Source: Rhizopus arrhizus
Lineage: Eukaryota > Mucoromycota > Mucoromycetes > Mucorales > Rhizopodaceae
DNA: 64,000 nt
Reading direction: 5' to 3'
Assembly (NCBI GenBank): GCA_024220505.1
Contig: JAKZZE010000014.1
Coordinates: 744,001-808,000 of the forward strand
The notes under the pieces are model-generated. The model worked only from the letters and a program-made list of their open reading frames with translations. It searched no databases and was not told the DNA's origin. Made by a program: the position numbers and the translations under genes. Positions 52,522 to 63,931 of the stretch are shown here, piece after piece (the first letter of the stretch is position 1; the number at the start of each line of letters is the position of its first letter).

Positions 52522-54569
52522 CTCCTCTTCCTCTTCATCTTCATCAAAGGTAGTATCGCTGTCTGAGGAAAGATCTGCCTCATCAAGAGTCATGTTCACA
52601 TCCTCTTCCTCTTGATCACTAGCATCGTATATGGATACATCTATATCTGCATCAATCACCATACGACTCAGATACCCCCATTGAATCTCCAAAGGCTGAG
52701 GCAAATTATTTGCAGTTGCCGCCGTTCGACACATGGTGATCACTTCATGTCTGAACCCATTCAACCAGCCAGAGCACTCTATTTCACGCATCACCCTAAA
52801 TGATAAATCCTTCTTATTCGCATAATCACTCAATCCAAGAGCAGTAAAGTTACGACAGGCCCTTTGATGAATCAATCGAGCCTGATGAATAAATAACCTT
52901 CGGTGAGGACAGTTTTGGAATGACAGCAAGAGACAACCTGCATAGTAATAACCTATCGCCAATCCAAACTGTCCTCGCCAGGTATGTGACGCGATCCTTT
53001 TTGCTTGAGCTAATTCTTCCTTGGCCATCAAGAAATCATGATTGGTAAAGTCTTCAAGACTTCTGTTGGTGGATGTGATAGTAGATAGGTTATCTCTGAT
53101 GGGGATATGTTCTGCTGAACAGTCCATCAGTTTTCGTATACGGGTGAGAGCAGATATGATCAGTGCACTCACTTCAGTCAGTTTACATTCCTCAATCAAT
53201 TTGTCTCTGTAAGATATCTTCTCTGTACTACATTTTGTCAACTGTAAATGGTCACGTATCGAATGATGTAAAAGACGTTTGCTCGCTTTGATGATTTCAG
53301 GATAAGGTTTGCATTTAAACGTGTCTATCAGAGCCTCCCATTCTTCATTTCTCAATGTCCTTCTTCGTTTGTATTCTTCAATATATTGTCTGGGTGTTCG
53401 TAGTACTGTATGACTCCTTAGATTTCGTGATTCTGTCAGAGATTCATAGGTGCGGCTTGTAGATAATGATTCTAAAGGCGAATCGTTGATATTGAACAAG
53501 TAAACACCATCAGATGACCAACTTCCTAATAGCTATGAGATTTAAATTAGCATGGCCTCCTTCTCTTTCACACAAAGATGATATTTATACCTCATAACCA
53601 TTGTAATCGCTAAATCTGACTGCAGTTACATGCTTTCCCTTTCTTCTAAATGAATCTGATGTCGAAGTAAACTTTCTCACACAATCTACTCCTGGTACAT
53701 CAGATCTCGATGGCATCCTTCTATCATGGAGATAGATATATTCATTTTGACCTGCCACTGCAAAATAATGCTGATTTAATTGATTGACTGAAATAGTATT
53801 CAAATCAATTTTATGCTTTCCATAATCAACCAGTGGCTTTGGACAGCCAGGAGATACACCTGGTCCTTGAGGCCGTGGTATCTGTCTTGTGGGTACTCTT
53901 AATGCGGTCATGAAAGATCGAGTGGTATGATTTGAGCAGTTGTGAGGTTCACGAAGATCAAAATGTCTCACAGTGCCTACAGGGTTGTATGAGTAACAAG
54001 GATCGAAACATGTGGTATTTTACCATCTTGAGAACAAGTCAAAAATTCATTTGGATTATTATTAAAGATACTCAAACGTCGAACTTGATCTTCATGGCAT
54101 ACATACATATTTGTGAGCGGCGTTTCCTTGGAGCAATCAAAGATCCGCACTTCGGAATCACCTGCTGCGGATATAATGATATGATCAGAGGTGTTTGGCA
54201 TAAAGTGAGCAGAAAAAATATTTGCGGAATGACCTGTGAATATTGATGTTTTTAGAGTGAAAGTTTAAATACAACATAAATATCTACCAGATTGGATAGA
54301 AAGTTGAAGTGAATAATCATTATATACATTATATATGTTCAACCTTGTATCGTCTGAACCGGAAAGTAAAAATTCACCAGAGGAAGACCAACTATACGTT
54401 CCCCGAAAAAGAAAAAAAAATTGTAAATAGAGTCCCCTCTCTCTAGACACACATATTGGATTATTTACTCTAAAGTATTTACACAACCTGTATGACCTTC
54501 TAAACTTTTCTCTAATGTTAATTGTGATATGACTGAATTATCACTGTAAGTACTAGTGACTATAGCCAT
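51672..54569 (-). CDS. DCAF6-like WD40 protein (CUL4-DDB1 substrate adaptor)
   Basis: Seven exons (54469-54569, 54288-54391, 54024-54233, 53591-53976, 52231-53532, 52033-52179, 51672-51977) give 851 aa, near human DCAF6 (860). WD repeats at the N-terminus include LEGHTGCVNTLDWSSSGEFL, SGSDDTRLNIYNV, SAAGDSEVRIFDC, LTCSQDGTVRHFDLREP and LGSWSSDGVYLFN. A ~400-residue insertion with a helical part and a run of more than 20 Glu follows. The last repeats resume with TVKEVDFFGQSDEYVLSGSD and GHPNLPTLAVAGIDSTIKII. This split propeller with a late pair of repeats is the DCAF5/6/8 layout. DxR-box candidates are HFDLREP and YLHDRRMP. A nuclear ubiquitin-ligase adaptor role is inferred from family. Confidence 0.85.
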
Positions 54570-55740
54570 ATTAATATCTTTTCATATTATTTTCCTTTAT
54601 TATTTCTATTACTTAGTCTTTGTCTGTATTTATTTAAGAATGGTGTATTTGCTGCACAATATCTTCTTTCTCTCAAACTTTGATTTAAATTATACTTCAT
54701 TGTTTTATATTTATTTAATATACAAAAGAAAAGAAAAGAAAAAGAAAAAAAAAAAGAGTGAAAAAAAAAAAAGCTTGGTGACGGGTGTGTGCAATCAATG
54801 CAAACCAACACATTACACAAGGCACAATTATTTAGCTTTCTTTGCAACACTTTACTGTTTTATTTTTTGAAGCACATGAAAATCAATTCCGATTAATATT
54901 GAATTTTGCTCAAGTGAAAAAACCTTTTATTTTTGAACATTTTATTGACCTCTTTACGTGTGATTGATCAAGATGTTTGTTCCCAATCGTTGTTTGGATG
55001 AACGTCACGGATTGATATACACTGGGATTTTTTTTAGTAGAAATCTAAACACCGATGATTCATCAACAACAGATGTTCAGTAGTCAAACATTCACTTAAA
55101 AAAAAAAAAAAAAACCTCTGCAAAAACAAAGTCACAAACTCATGCCATTATCTCATCAATAAAAGAGAACACTGCTATTCATTCACTTTTGCTTATGATC
55201 ATAAGAATGCTGCATATGAATTTGAACAAAACTCAACATTTTAAACTGACAATAGATCTCTGAAGAGTACATGAATCATGTAGTATATAATATTTTACAT
55301 CTATTAAGATATGCTGCTTATTTTCTTTTTGTTTTTTTAATCATTTCCTATTAAAGTATAATAATCCTATAACATTAGATTAGTCCTATAGATTTTTATA
55401 TTTGTCGTATTTGGTCATTAATAAACCTTTATTTATTACTTTCTTATTTGATCTCAGTCTAACCTATGTCACATTATAACTCAGGATTCACGCTAAATCA
55501 TTAATTCCTATCCTTTTTTCTTACTTAATAAATAGCAGTTGCTTGCCATCGACTTCTTACTGTTTTCATGTAAGTGCCAAATATCTTTCATGTACTTTTT
55601 TTTTTAGTCAATGCAGCATAGATCATTAACTTTTTAAATGCTGTGCACTTGACTAAAAACCTATTTAATGAGCGACTATATGACTTGAAAAGCTTAACAA
55701 TCAATAACGTTTTGAGTATCATATGAAAATATGCTGATGG
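54570..55740. other. Intergenic region
   Basis: No credible gene. Purine-rich tracts near 54725-54770 and an A-run near 55099 are present. This passes into the transposon graveyard on the right. Confidence 0.4.
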
Positions 55741-55759
55741 TTTTATTGAAAAGTCGGCA

Positions 55760-56530
55760 CAAAGCTTCAGAAAATTGTGTGGATCAAAGAAGTTGAATTT
55801 AATGAAAGGCACAGTGAAGAAAAGAGTAAACAAACTCTAGCAGAAGTTGTTACTTTGTTCACTTTATGTGTTGGGATGAATTTATTGGAAAGACATGTTG
55901 TGTATATTATTGTTGGCCCAGAAATAACACATTGCTTAGGCAATGTAGTAGAAGGCATTGTAGAGCACTTGGCTTGATATTAAATGCTTGTCAAAAGTTT
56001 GCAAGAAGATGGGCATTACATGGTAGGCTACGCAAGAATATCCAAGAATGAAGAATTGTGTATATTATTGTTGGCCCAGAAATAACACATTGCTTAGGCA
56101 ATGTAGTAGAAGGCATTGTAGAGCACTTGGCTTGATATTAAATGCTTGTCAAAAGTTTGCAAGAAGATGGGCATTACATGGTAGGCTACGCAAGAATATC
56201 CAAGAATGAAGAAGATGGTAAAACGCGTGCATGTTTACTTGATCATATGCGCAAGAACTTGAGGGAATGTCGCTGATGAGCAAAATCTTTGCTACTGTTT
56301 CCTGCAGTATAAATGAAATGAAAAGAAGACCTATTGTCGCAAATTAATGCAGTTGAAGACATGCAGGGTAAGAAAAAGAAACTTTCTAATATTTATGAGA
56401 ATAACTGAATAACAGTTCACTTGTAGGATACACTTAAGCATACTTCTACAAAAGAAAAAGTATGCATTGTTGCGATTGACTATGCAAGCTTCACAACCAA
56501 CTATGAGGACCAGAAAGCCTTCTTAGAGTA
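55760..56530 (+). pseudogene. Decayed repeat-derived gene disrupted by tandem duplication
   Basis: Protein-like + strand pieces occur in three frames: FTLCVGMNLLERHVVYIIVG then PEITHCLGNVVEGIVEHLA (55857-55976), GYARISKNEEDGKTRACLLD then HMRKNLREC (about 56181-56270), and TSTKEKVCIVAIDYASFTTN then YEDQKAFLE (about 56440-56529). Stops, shifts and the 158-bp duplication break them. A GT-AG pair (about 56369-56427) may be a real former intron. I have an impression of a repeated mucoralean ORF family but cannot name it or give it a function. Sequence is then cut by a 46-A tract. Confidence 0.4.
55898..56213. repeat. Exact 158-bp tandem duplication
   Basis: The 158 bp starting TTGTGTATATTATTGTTGGC at 55898 repeat without a visible difference from 56056 to 56213. 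Flanks differ immediately on each side. Because 158 is not a multiple of three, the copy shifts the reading frame of the relic it lies in. Confidence 0.9.
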
Positions 56531-56535
56531 AATTT

Positions 56536-56539
<4 letters not shown>

Positions 56540-56585
<46 letters not shown>
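56540..56585. repeat. 46-bp poly(A) tract
   Basis: Uninterrupted run of A directly after the end of the decayed frame (stop at about 56530). It could be the retroposed poly(A) tail of a copied transcript or a slippage expansion. Confidence 0.9.
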
Positions 56586-56587
<2 letters not shown>

Positions 56588-56589
56588 AT

Positions 56590-57300
56590 AATATCAGAAC
56601 AAAGCGACTGCTCACACTCTATAAAAATAGAGGCAATCCAAATATTTGCAAAACTATAATTGATAACTTAGTATATACCAACTCTGCCAACATATATAAC
56701 TAATGAAATTTTAAACGATCCAGAGAAGATAAAGTCTTTGAATATAGAAAGAAACATATTCAAAGATCAAAATAATCTTTAGTGTAAATAAAGCTGAAGC
56801 CTTTAAATTGAAATGATATTTATTACAAAAAATGAGGTTAAAGCCTTTAGGTTGAGATGATTTTATTACAAAAAATTAAGTGAAACTTTTGTCCGACTGA
56901 AAGCTTGTTTTATTTGCTATCTTTTAGCAAATCAAGATACTGATGATATTTATCCTGACGGGCTTCTGAACTTTTGATTGAGCACGAAATTGGCTTGCAT
57001 GAATCGTCTTTATAACAAATGCCAGCTTTTATATTTTCAGTCGCCTTAAGTTTCATTAGCTTTTGTCTTGTAGTAGGATACATAGTAGAACATACAAATT
57101 ACTTGTTATCTAGTAATAATAACCATTATTGTTGTTAAGATTGTTAAAAGCAGACAAGATAGAGGACAGGATATGCTCAGACTGGATAAAATGGACAAAG
57201 TACATCTAAACACTTTGTGTGCACTGTATTCTTCAGCAAATTTAAGATAAAATGACAATTTTTTTGGACTAAATTGATAGGCGATTTGAAATTAATTGAG
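56590..57300. other. Spacer within the transposon graveyard
   Basis: AT-rich. A near repeat is seen at about 56791-56830 and 56833-56880: both read 'aaagcctttaaattgaaatgat..tttattacaaaaaat' with a few differences, so a ~40-bp degenerate tandem repeat is present. No gene recognised. Confidence 0.4.
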
Positions 57301-57309
57301 ATAGTCCTT

Positions 57310-57957
57310 TCTTATTTTACGAACAATGAATATTGACTTTAAGATAAGTAAACTAACCCTTCAACGAGAAGACAAAGAACAGACAGCTGAAATCTATGTC
57401 AGCATGATGTTTATGATGAGAGCAAGGTAGGTACTTGGTGTTTCTTAATCAGCTATGTAACTTGACGAAGAAATTAATAAAGAGTCAGCAGAATTCAAAG
57501 GCAAAGAGACTGAGCTTGGATCCGAAAATGAAGGAGTTAAAGTCGTTCAAGAAGAAGTGAAAAAAGCACAAAAGAATGTAGAACAGTTTGTTAAAAGGCT
57601 CGCTAGCAACTCTGCCAGTTCCGAAAAGAAGATCATCAAGTGCAGAAAGTATGCCTATGAGCAGCTAAAGGAGTTTATTGAATTGATAATCAATATGGTT
57701 CCCGTAAAAGAAGCTGCCACGAAAGTTGGTATCATTTTGGGTCCAGCATATCGCTACAAAAAGCAATAAAGGGGACAGGCTATAGCACTTAAAAAAAAAG
57801 AGAGCGGATTTCTAGAACTGTCTCTGATTTGAACAAAGAAGAAACAACATATTTAGTCAAGGTTGTTGATGAGTGTTTTACTATTACAATTACTCAAATG
57901 GGGGGAATGCTGTACAAAGTCTTTCCAGGACTATCTGTAAACAAATCTACAGTTTAT

Positions 57958-57991
<34 letters not shown>

Positions 57992-58025
57992 CGCATTGTT
58001 CATCAATAAGTTGGAAAAGATAAAT
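57310..58025 (+). pseudogene. Tc1/mariner (IS630)-like transposase N-terminal relic
   Basis: Pieces in order: a charged N-terminal region (VVQEEVKKAQKNVEQFVKRL, 57541-57600), KKIIKCRKYAYEQLKEFIEL then MVPVKEAATKVGIILGPAYR (57625-57760), a stop, then TYLVKVVDECFTITITQMGG and FPGLSVNKSTVYS (57846-57960). This is the paired helix-turn-helix DNA-binding region of Tc1-like transposases, ending at the usual LSVSKSTVY motif. A 28-A run (57961-57988) interrupts the frame, and IAHCSSISWKR follows where relatives continue with a Lys-rich stretch. The DDE core is absent. It points towards a second relic in opposite orientation. Confidence 0.6.
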
Positions 58026-58079
58026 GCTGCAGGGGTCTTTGAAGGTACCATCTAGAGGAGAAAGATTACTGTTCTCGAG

Positions 58080-58480
58080 TGAGTAGTAGATAAAAAATTT
58101 GCAGCTTGTCAAGAGATTCATATCGATTTTTTTTTATTCGCGAATCCAGTCATGTCGTTCCTGAATCTTTGCTAGGCTGTTTCTTTCGACAGACTGGATC
58201 CTTGCTTTTTGGATAACAAGTTACATTCATTTCTTATAAATTTATAAACGGTGCTGCTGGGAATTTTAAGACTGTTGAACTTTCTTCCCTAATCCCTAAT
58301 TGCTTCGACAGCAGCAGCAGAGAGATTAGCATCAATAAAATTGGCAATCGCCTTTTTGTGTTCCTCACTCAGAATACGTCTGCAGCCTTTTTTCTTCCTG
58401 ACAAAATGCTATCAAGACACTCTTTATACTGCTTCACTCATCTCTGCATAGCACAAATATGTATATTCAACTGTTTCGCT
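58080..58480 (-). pseudogene. Second Tc1/mariner-like transposase N-terminal relic, convergent
   Basis: The minus strand reads MSVSFVAKQLNIHICAMQR, stop, VKQYKECLDSILSGRKK, then after a frame change KGCRRILSEEHKKAIANFID then ANLSAAAVEAIRD, stop, GRKFNSLKIPSSTVYKFIRN then ECNLLSKKQGSSLSKETA, stop, QRFRNDM. This is the Tc1 order of HTH1 (WVKQY region, with TGA in place of the Trp), GRxxILTEEHK, HTH2 (SxSTVYxF) and KKAxxxSxxRN. At least three stops and one shift make it dead. It is tail-to-tail with the relic at 57.3-58.0 kb and diverged from it. Confidence 0.6.
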
Positions 58481-58799
58481 ACAAACGATACACTCATACG
58501 CTTTTCAATCTTCAGCTTGAAAGTTTTGATCTGATCCTGAGCAGTGTATCAAGTATATGTATACTTTCTCAGTCATTTTTCTTGTACAAGAGTCCTCATC
58601 GTTTCCTCTCTTTATATAATTGCACAGTGTTGATTTGCAAAATACTCGTAGAAGCTGCATTCTGCAAATAGTCAGTATGCAAAGTATGTGGCTTATGGGT
58701 AAATTGTTCTTGATTAATAATGTAGTCCATAGGTTCAGATCTACCATTCTGATCAACAGCATTCCTCTGTTTATCTTTATAAAAAATTGTAAGTAGTTA

Positions 58800-60306
58800 A
58801 ATCCTGCTGAATCGTAAAGTGGAGAAAAAAGAAATCAAAGATCAACGCAGGTCAAGGATCAATTACGAAGCATGCGATATCTATTTTGGAAAGTGTGATA
58901 CGATTTTTGGACAGCAGGCAACATCCATTTTGAAAATTGCGTTATCACTTCTAGACAAACGATATTAGTTCTATGAAGTTAATTTTCATTTGTCGCGACA
59001 TTGCTTTTTGGGAATACTCTATTATGCAATGATACTAGTTTTGGAAATCAGATTTACTGATGTAAGAAAAACCCAAATTAATAGAAGGGTTCAAAAAATT
59101 CAATATAAATTATATAACACAAATCAATAAAGAAGTAAAAAGGAAAAAGATGAACGTATACAGCAATCACTGCATTCCACAAGTAGAACAAATTGTTTAA
59201 AAGCCATTCGATACTGAGCACATATTTGCGCTTATATTTTATCTAATCAATCTCAACTAAGAAATGTACTTTGCTATCGTTCTTTAATGACTAACAATGG
59301 CACATGTCTTATTCCTGTGATTAAACATTGAAATTGGTTTGTGATATTTCATTGGCTACCAAAGAACTGAATTTTAAGGGGAAACTTTCTTGTTCCAATC
59401 ACAATGCAAGTTGTATCTTTCTTTAAACTCACAAATATTGATAACGATCTTTAGTATCCAAAGATATAAGATGGGAATCTGACTTGATCTCAGAACATGA
59501 AAGGTATCATCGTGTTGCTATAGAAACATAGGAAGAGAAAGTGAGCAAGAGATAAGAAATGTTAACAGCATAAATGGCACTAAACACGAGCCATGTGTAA
59601 ATATGCTCACGTGTGATGATATAATCACCAAGAAATACACGCTTTACTGCATAAATCACACTGCTTTTTTTCTACTGTTGGAGAAGGTATAGAGTAAATT
59701 AGGTTATTTGACCAATCTTGATTGTTTAGTCATCAAAATATCAATAAGAAGAAAGAGGGAGGAGGGTTTATAGGCTTGAAAGAGTATTTTTTTTTTTCAG
59801 AAAGAAAAGTTTACTCGGTAAATTATTTATTTTTAGTATTTTTCTGTTAACATAAAAGCACCACATTATTTTAGAGCTGAAAATAGATTACGCTTTTCTC
59901 AATTATCTATTGACCGGGGTTACGCGTGTTCTCAAGCCATTATTGACTCCTTATGAATTACCTTGGTGCTCCGGATAAAGCAATGTGGCTACAAGTTTAT
60001 CCGATTCGTTTATTTTTTAAAGAATAAAAAATTAATAGCTGTTTAAAATCTGTCAGAGTATGTTGGTGTTTAAAAGAAAAATTGTCTGTTACTAAATGAT
60101 TTAAAAATCAATTGAATCTGTATACAAATAAATCAAGTTACTGGATCTGAGACGGGCGTTGTTGCACGTACACGTTGTACAATTATCGAGTTTTAATTTT
60201 TTTTTTTTTTTTTTTTCTTCATGAAAAAAAGATCAAAGAATTCTTTTTGAAAAGTTTTTTTTTTTCTTTTTACTTTATAGAAAAAAAAAATAGAAAAGCT
60301 TAAGTA
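58800..60306. other. Intergenic region
   Basis: No gene or repeat recognised. The final ~120 bp before the SUR7/PalI start carry long T tracts (60197-60216, 60257-60265) and an A run, as in other promoters in this window. Confidence 0.4.
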
Positions 60307-61401
60307 ATGGCTTTGCATTTCATTTCATTTTTATTCAGTGCTATTTCAATTGTGCTATTTATATTAGCAAACATTGGCACTACATTTTCATCATCCACTT
60401 TGAATAAAATCTATTTGGTTCAAGTACAGCATGCGACAACCGGAAGATCAATAAGATATGGTGTTTATAGCTCATGTCTCTATTATAATACTTCTATGCC
60501 TCAAACTTGTACTTCAAATGTACCTGCCTATTCGTTTGGTAAACTAATGATCATTAATTCCCATTTCTTCTTTTATCTTAATCCTCTTTTCTTATTAGAT
60601 GCCATTCAATTGGCTACAGCATGTGGAGTTGATAGGGCCAATTCCTCCATGTTATCTCGTTATGCATCTATTGTATCATCTTCTTCAAACCTCAATTCAT
60701 TATTTAAATGCATCGTCATCATCTTGCCAACAACTCTTCTCGCGTTTGTGGCCTTTTCTTGTAAATACAATTCTTTTTATTATTATTCTTTTTGTTAAAT
60801 GTCAATAGGTACTTTACTCCTACGCAAGAATAGAGAAAACAACTTGATTCCATTGATTGGATCACTTGCAAGCTTACTAGGCTTCATTATCGGAGCTGCT
60901 GGCTTAGCTCTCGTACTTGTGATATTTATAAAAGGCCTTGATGCCCTGGAGCAACAAGTAAATGGGTTATCTCATGAGTGGGGTGCAGCTATTTATATGA
61001 TCGGGTTCGGTGTTGGCTGTACACTAGCTACCTTTATTTGCTTTATCGCCAGCTTTTTCTTTCAAAATCCCAAGAGCTCAAACACGTTTGACTTGAATGA
61101 TTACAGTAGTACAACAAAAGCAAATGATACATTTGCTAAAGATGAAGATTATGTTATAAATGATAGTCAACAACAACAACCTTATCCTACATATCAACAA
61201 GATTACCCTCAATCAGATCAACATAGCCAGCAACTTCAATCACCCAATGCTTATACTTCACCACATACCTTTTCGGATAATACTTATTTACCACAGTCAC
61301 CCAATGCTCATGATAACCAAACACCGCATACTTATGACACCTATCAAACAACTCAGCCATATCAAGGAGGATATCAAGTTGATCAAAAACAAACTTATTA
61401 A
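60307..61401 (+). CDS. SUR7/PalI-family four-span membrane protein
   Basis: Exons 60307-60538, 60599-60760 and 60809-61401 give 328 aa. There are four hydrophobic segments: residues 3-22 (FISFLFSAISIVLFILANIG), about 110-130 (CIVIILPTTLLAFVAFS), about 147-175 (SLASLLGFIIGAAGLALVLV) and about 190-215 (GAAIYMIGFGVGCTLATFIC). The first extracellular loop carries GVYSSCLYYNTSMPQTC with paired cysteines, as in SUR7/PalI and claudin-like proteins. The last ~110 residues are a Gln/Tyr/Pro/Ser-rich cytosolic tail with two LQSPNA/PQSPNA-type repeats. Relatives act in eisosomes or in ambient-pH signalling (PalI/Rim9). Which applies here is not decidable. Confidence 0.78.
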
Positions 61402-61651
61402 ATTATATAATGAAAATAAAAACTAGGGACATCTTGTTCTCTCAAGACTATTTCAACTAACTCCGCCTTCTTCATCCGAGAAATGGAACACAAACGTCAT
61501 TTGTTTCCGGTTGAACAGAGATTGTATTCTCCGTTAAAACATTTTAATAAAGCGACGATTGCTTCCATTTTTCATGATTTAATAATAAAAAAGGTCTAAT
61601 TAAATCCTTTCTTCTAATTTTTTACTTTTCTTTTTTAATATAAAAACTTTT

Positions 61652-61819
61652 ATGAAAAAAATAATGAGACGATTAAAAAAAAAAAAGGATGATAATCTTG
61701 GTCAATTAGTTGGATTCCGAGTAATTAAAAGTTTAGATGAGCTTAGAGGAAGGATCATGAAGGATTCTTCACGCAAGAAAGATAAAAAAAGAAAGTGCAC
61801 GTTACTTTTGAATAAATAA
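61652..61819 (+). CDS. Possible very small basic protein
   Basis: A 55-codon frame opens at ATG 61652, after AT-rich sequence TTTTTTAATATAAAAAC, and ends at TAA 61819. It codes a Lys/Arg-rich peptide with a non-random middle (DNLGQLVGFRVIKSLDELRG) and a basic end (KKDKKRKCTLLLNK). No domain is recognised. It sits alone between the SUR7/PalI gene and the copper transporter on the same strand, and could be a short gene, an upstream frame of the copper transporter transcript, or chance. Confidence 0.25.
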   Translation: MKKIMRRLKKKKDDNLGQLVGFRVIKSLDELRGRIMKDSSRKKDKKRKCTLLLNK

Positions 61820-61944
61820 AATTGATTGGCTAATTACTTTAATGCAGAGATAGCAAAAATCCCGCAAGCAGAAAATACGTATAAAGTCATTTCCCTTCTT
61901 TTTTTATTTTTCTTTTTATTTTTCTTGAATCTTTTATTAAAGAA

Positions 61945-62512
61945 ATGGATGGACACTCGGGACATGAAGGAGGACATGAGATGCCTGTTGGTGCTGTGTG
62001 TAAAATGAATGTAAGCAATCCTTTTTTTTTGTTTGAATAACAATAAACTAAATTCATTTTTTTAGATGCTTTTTAATTGGCAAATTGAAAATACATGTGT
62101 TGTATTTCGATGGTGGCATATATCAGGACCCACTAGTTTCATTTTGAGTTGCGTCATTATCTTTTTAATCGCTGCTGCTTATGAAGGAATACGTGCTTAT
62201 TCTACTGCACTTGATAATCGATGGCATGCAGCAGAATTATTGCAAACGACAATGAATGGTGAACAACAAGAAGAAGAAAATCAAGAAAATGTCGTTTTTG
62301 CTTATCAACAATATAAAAGACTATCTCATCAAAGAGAGTTGGTTAGGTCAGTGATCTATGCAATTCTAGTGGGAATTAGTTTTTGGTTGATGTTGGTCTT
62401 TATGACCTATAATGGATATCTCATGATAGCCGTCGTATTAGGTGCAGGATTCGGTCACTTTTTCTTTGGTAATGGCAAATTAACAATTAATAAATCCATT
62501 CAATGTCATTAA
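61945..62512 (+). CDS. Ctr-family high-affinity copper transporter
   Basis: Exons 61945-62010 and 62066-62512 give 170 aa. The N-terminus is His/Met-rich (MDGHSGHEGGHEMPVGAVCK), a copper-capturing segment. It is followed by MNMLFNWQ, the usual pre-TM1 Met/Trp motif. TM1 is near residues 45-65 (SFILSCVIIFLIAAAYEGIR). A cytosolic loop rich in Gln/Glu follows. TM2 has MLVFMTYNGYLMIAVVLGAG, containing the M-x3-M pore motif, and TM3 has GxxxG (GAGFGHFFFG). The last residues QCH give a C-terminal Cys-His metal site. The protein should trimerise in the plasma or vacuolar membrane to import Cu(I). No clear copper-response element was found upstream. Confidence 0.95.
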
Positions 62513-62533
62513 AATAAAGATAATACTTTTATT

Positions 62534-63787
62534 TTATTCGCTTTCTTCTTCATCCTCATCGACGTTTACGTCACTGTTCTTATTATGTCGTTGTCTAACT
62601 CGAGCAGCAATTGTCTCTGTGCCATTCTCTTTATCCTGCTCGATCTCCTTTTTTAGTTCTCTAATAGCTTTTCTCACTGCTCTTGGACTCACCGATTCCT
62701 TTTGGTCTATCGCTTCTCTTTCTTCTTCTTCTTTGTTCGTTTGTGCCAAGATAGCTTTTGGTTCAACTTGTTTTGGTTTACGTGAATGATTGAATTGCTT
62801 ACATACAGGACATACATATTCTATCATCAATAAGTACTACATCTTCATCTTCTTAATCTTACTTACGAATCGTATCATATTCTTCTTTAAATACCAATCC
62901 ATTATGAGCAAAGCAGTGAGTACAAATCAAGGCATATTTCGTTTCTGGTCCTGCATCACCCACTAAAGCATCAATTAATTTATCATACCATTGAGGTTGA
63001 GATTTTAATGGTTGTTGTGGAATCATAGGCTGTGAAGGATATCTTGGTTGATTAGGAGATTGGTTAGGAATAGGTGAAGAAGGATATGGTTGTGGAGGTG
63101 GTACGGGTTTATGATTGACAGGTGCAGTAACTAATTAAGCCTTCAGTACTCTTTTTCTCTTTACAAACAAACAAACAAACCTGGCTTTCTTTGACGTAAA
63201 TCTGATTTTTCATTTGCTACTTTTGCAGCCTCAGCCTTCTTCTTTGCTGCTTCATCATCATAGCGTTCAAGTAAAGATTGAGTTGTATAATAAGAAGTCT
63301 TCTTTTTGAGTTCTTCAATCTTTTCTTTTTGCTCTTTACGAAGTAAGGACAAGTTGCTTTCTTCCTTTTTCTGTTTTCGGTCAAAATAGTAAATCAATCC
63401 TTTTCGAACATAGTAAATTCTATAGAAACCATGAGTCCATAAACACGTCATAAAACTGTTATTTTTTACCCTGCAGGCAGCAAGACAACAGGTAAAACAG
63501 CCATCACGTATTCGTGTGGCATACCAAATGGATCATATACTTTTCTTATTAAATAAACAATACAAACAATCCAAACAATCAGTGAGTAAATAATCCACAT
63601 AAAACTCACTCTTCTTTGACGTATCTTCAATTCTGATAATTTTATTTCTGCTTTTTGAATCTTGGTGTCCAGTTCAGAAAGAATCTTTTCGAAATCATTC
63701 GAATTGGTCTAAAATCAATGTAAGTCTCTCTCTCTCTTATTCAACAACTTGTCACTTTACCTTTTCTTTAGAAAAGAATGAGCCCAT
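62534..63787 (-). CDS. LNP1: Lunapark (Lnp1) ER junction protein
   Basis: Five exons (63761-63787, 63470-63708, 63181-63419, 62867-63130, 62534-62820) give 351 aa. It starts MGSFFSKEK, an N-myristoylation-type Gly2 as in Lunapark. A coiled coil (FEKILSELDTKIQKAEIKL) precedes two membrane segments (MWIIYSLIVWIVCIVYLI and YVMAVLPVVLLPAGIYYV). A cytosolic helix and a Pro/Gln-rich linker lead to the Lunapark zinc ribbon, C-THC in YALICTHCFAHNGLVF and CPVC in QYVCPVCKQFNH. The acidic C-terminus ends DEDEEESE. Lunapark stabilises three-way junctions of ER tubules and functionally opposes Sey1/atlastin, whose gene is 18 kb away. The stop lies 21 bp from the convergent copper-transporter stop. Confidence 0.93.
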
Positions 63788-63931
63788 GTTTTTTAATTAG
63801 AAAAGAAAAGAAAAAAGAAACAAAAAGAAAAAAAAAAGGGCTGGATTTACTTGGTTTGTTTCAGACACGTGATCCTAAAAAGGTAAATGCAAACCCTAAG
63901 AAGAGACACGCATTTTAAAATATAATTTATT

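Noticed and set aside
55850..56250. Short-period tandem array or CRISPR-like repeat
   Set aside because: Only two adjacent copies of 158 bp with no spacers; a simple tandem duplication.
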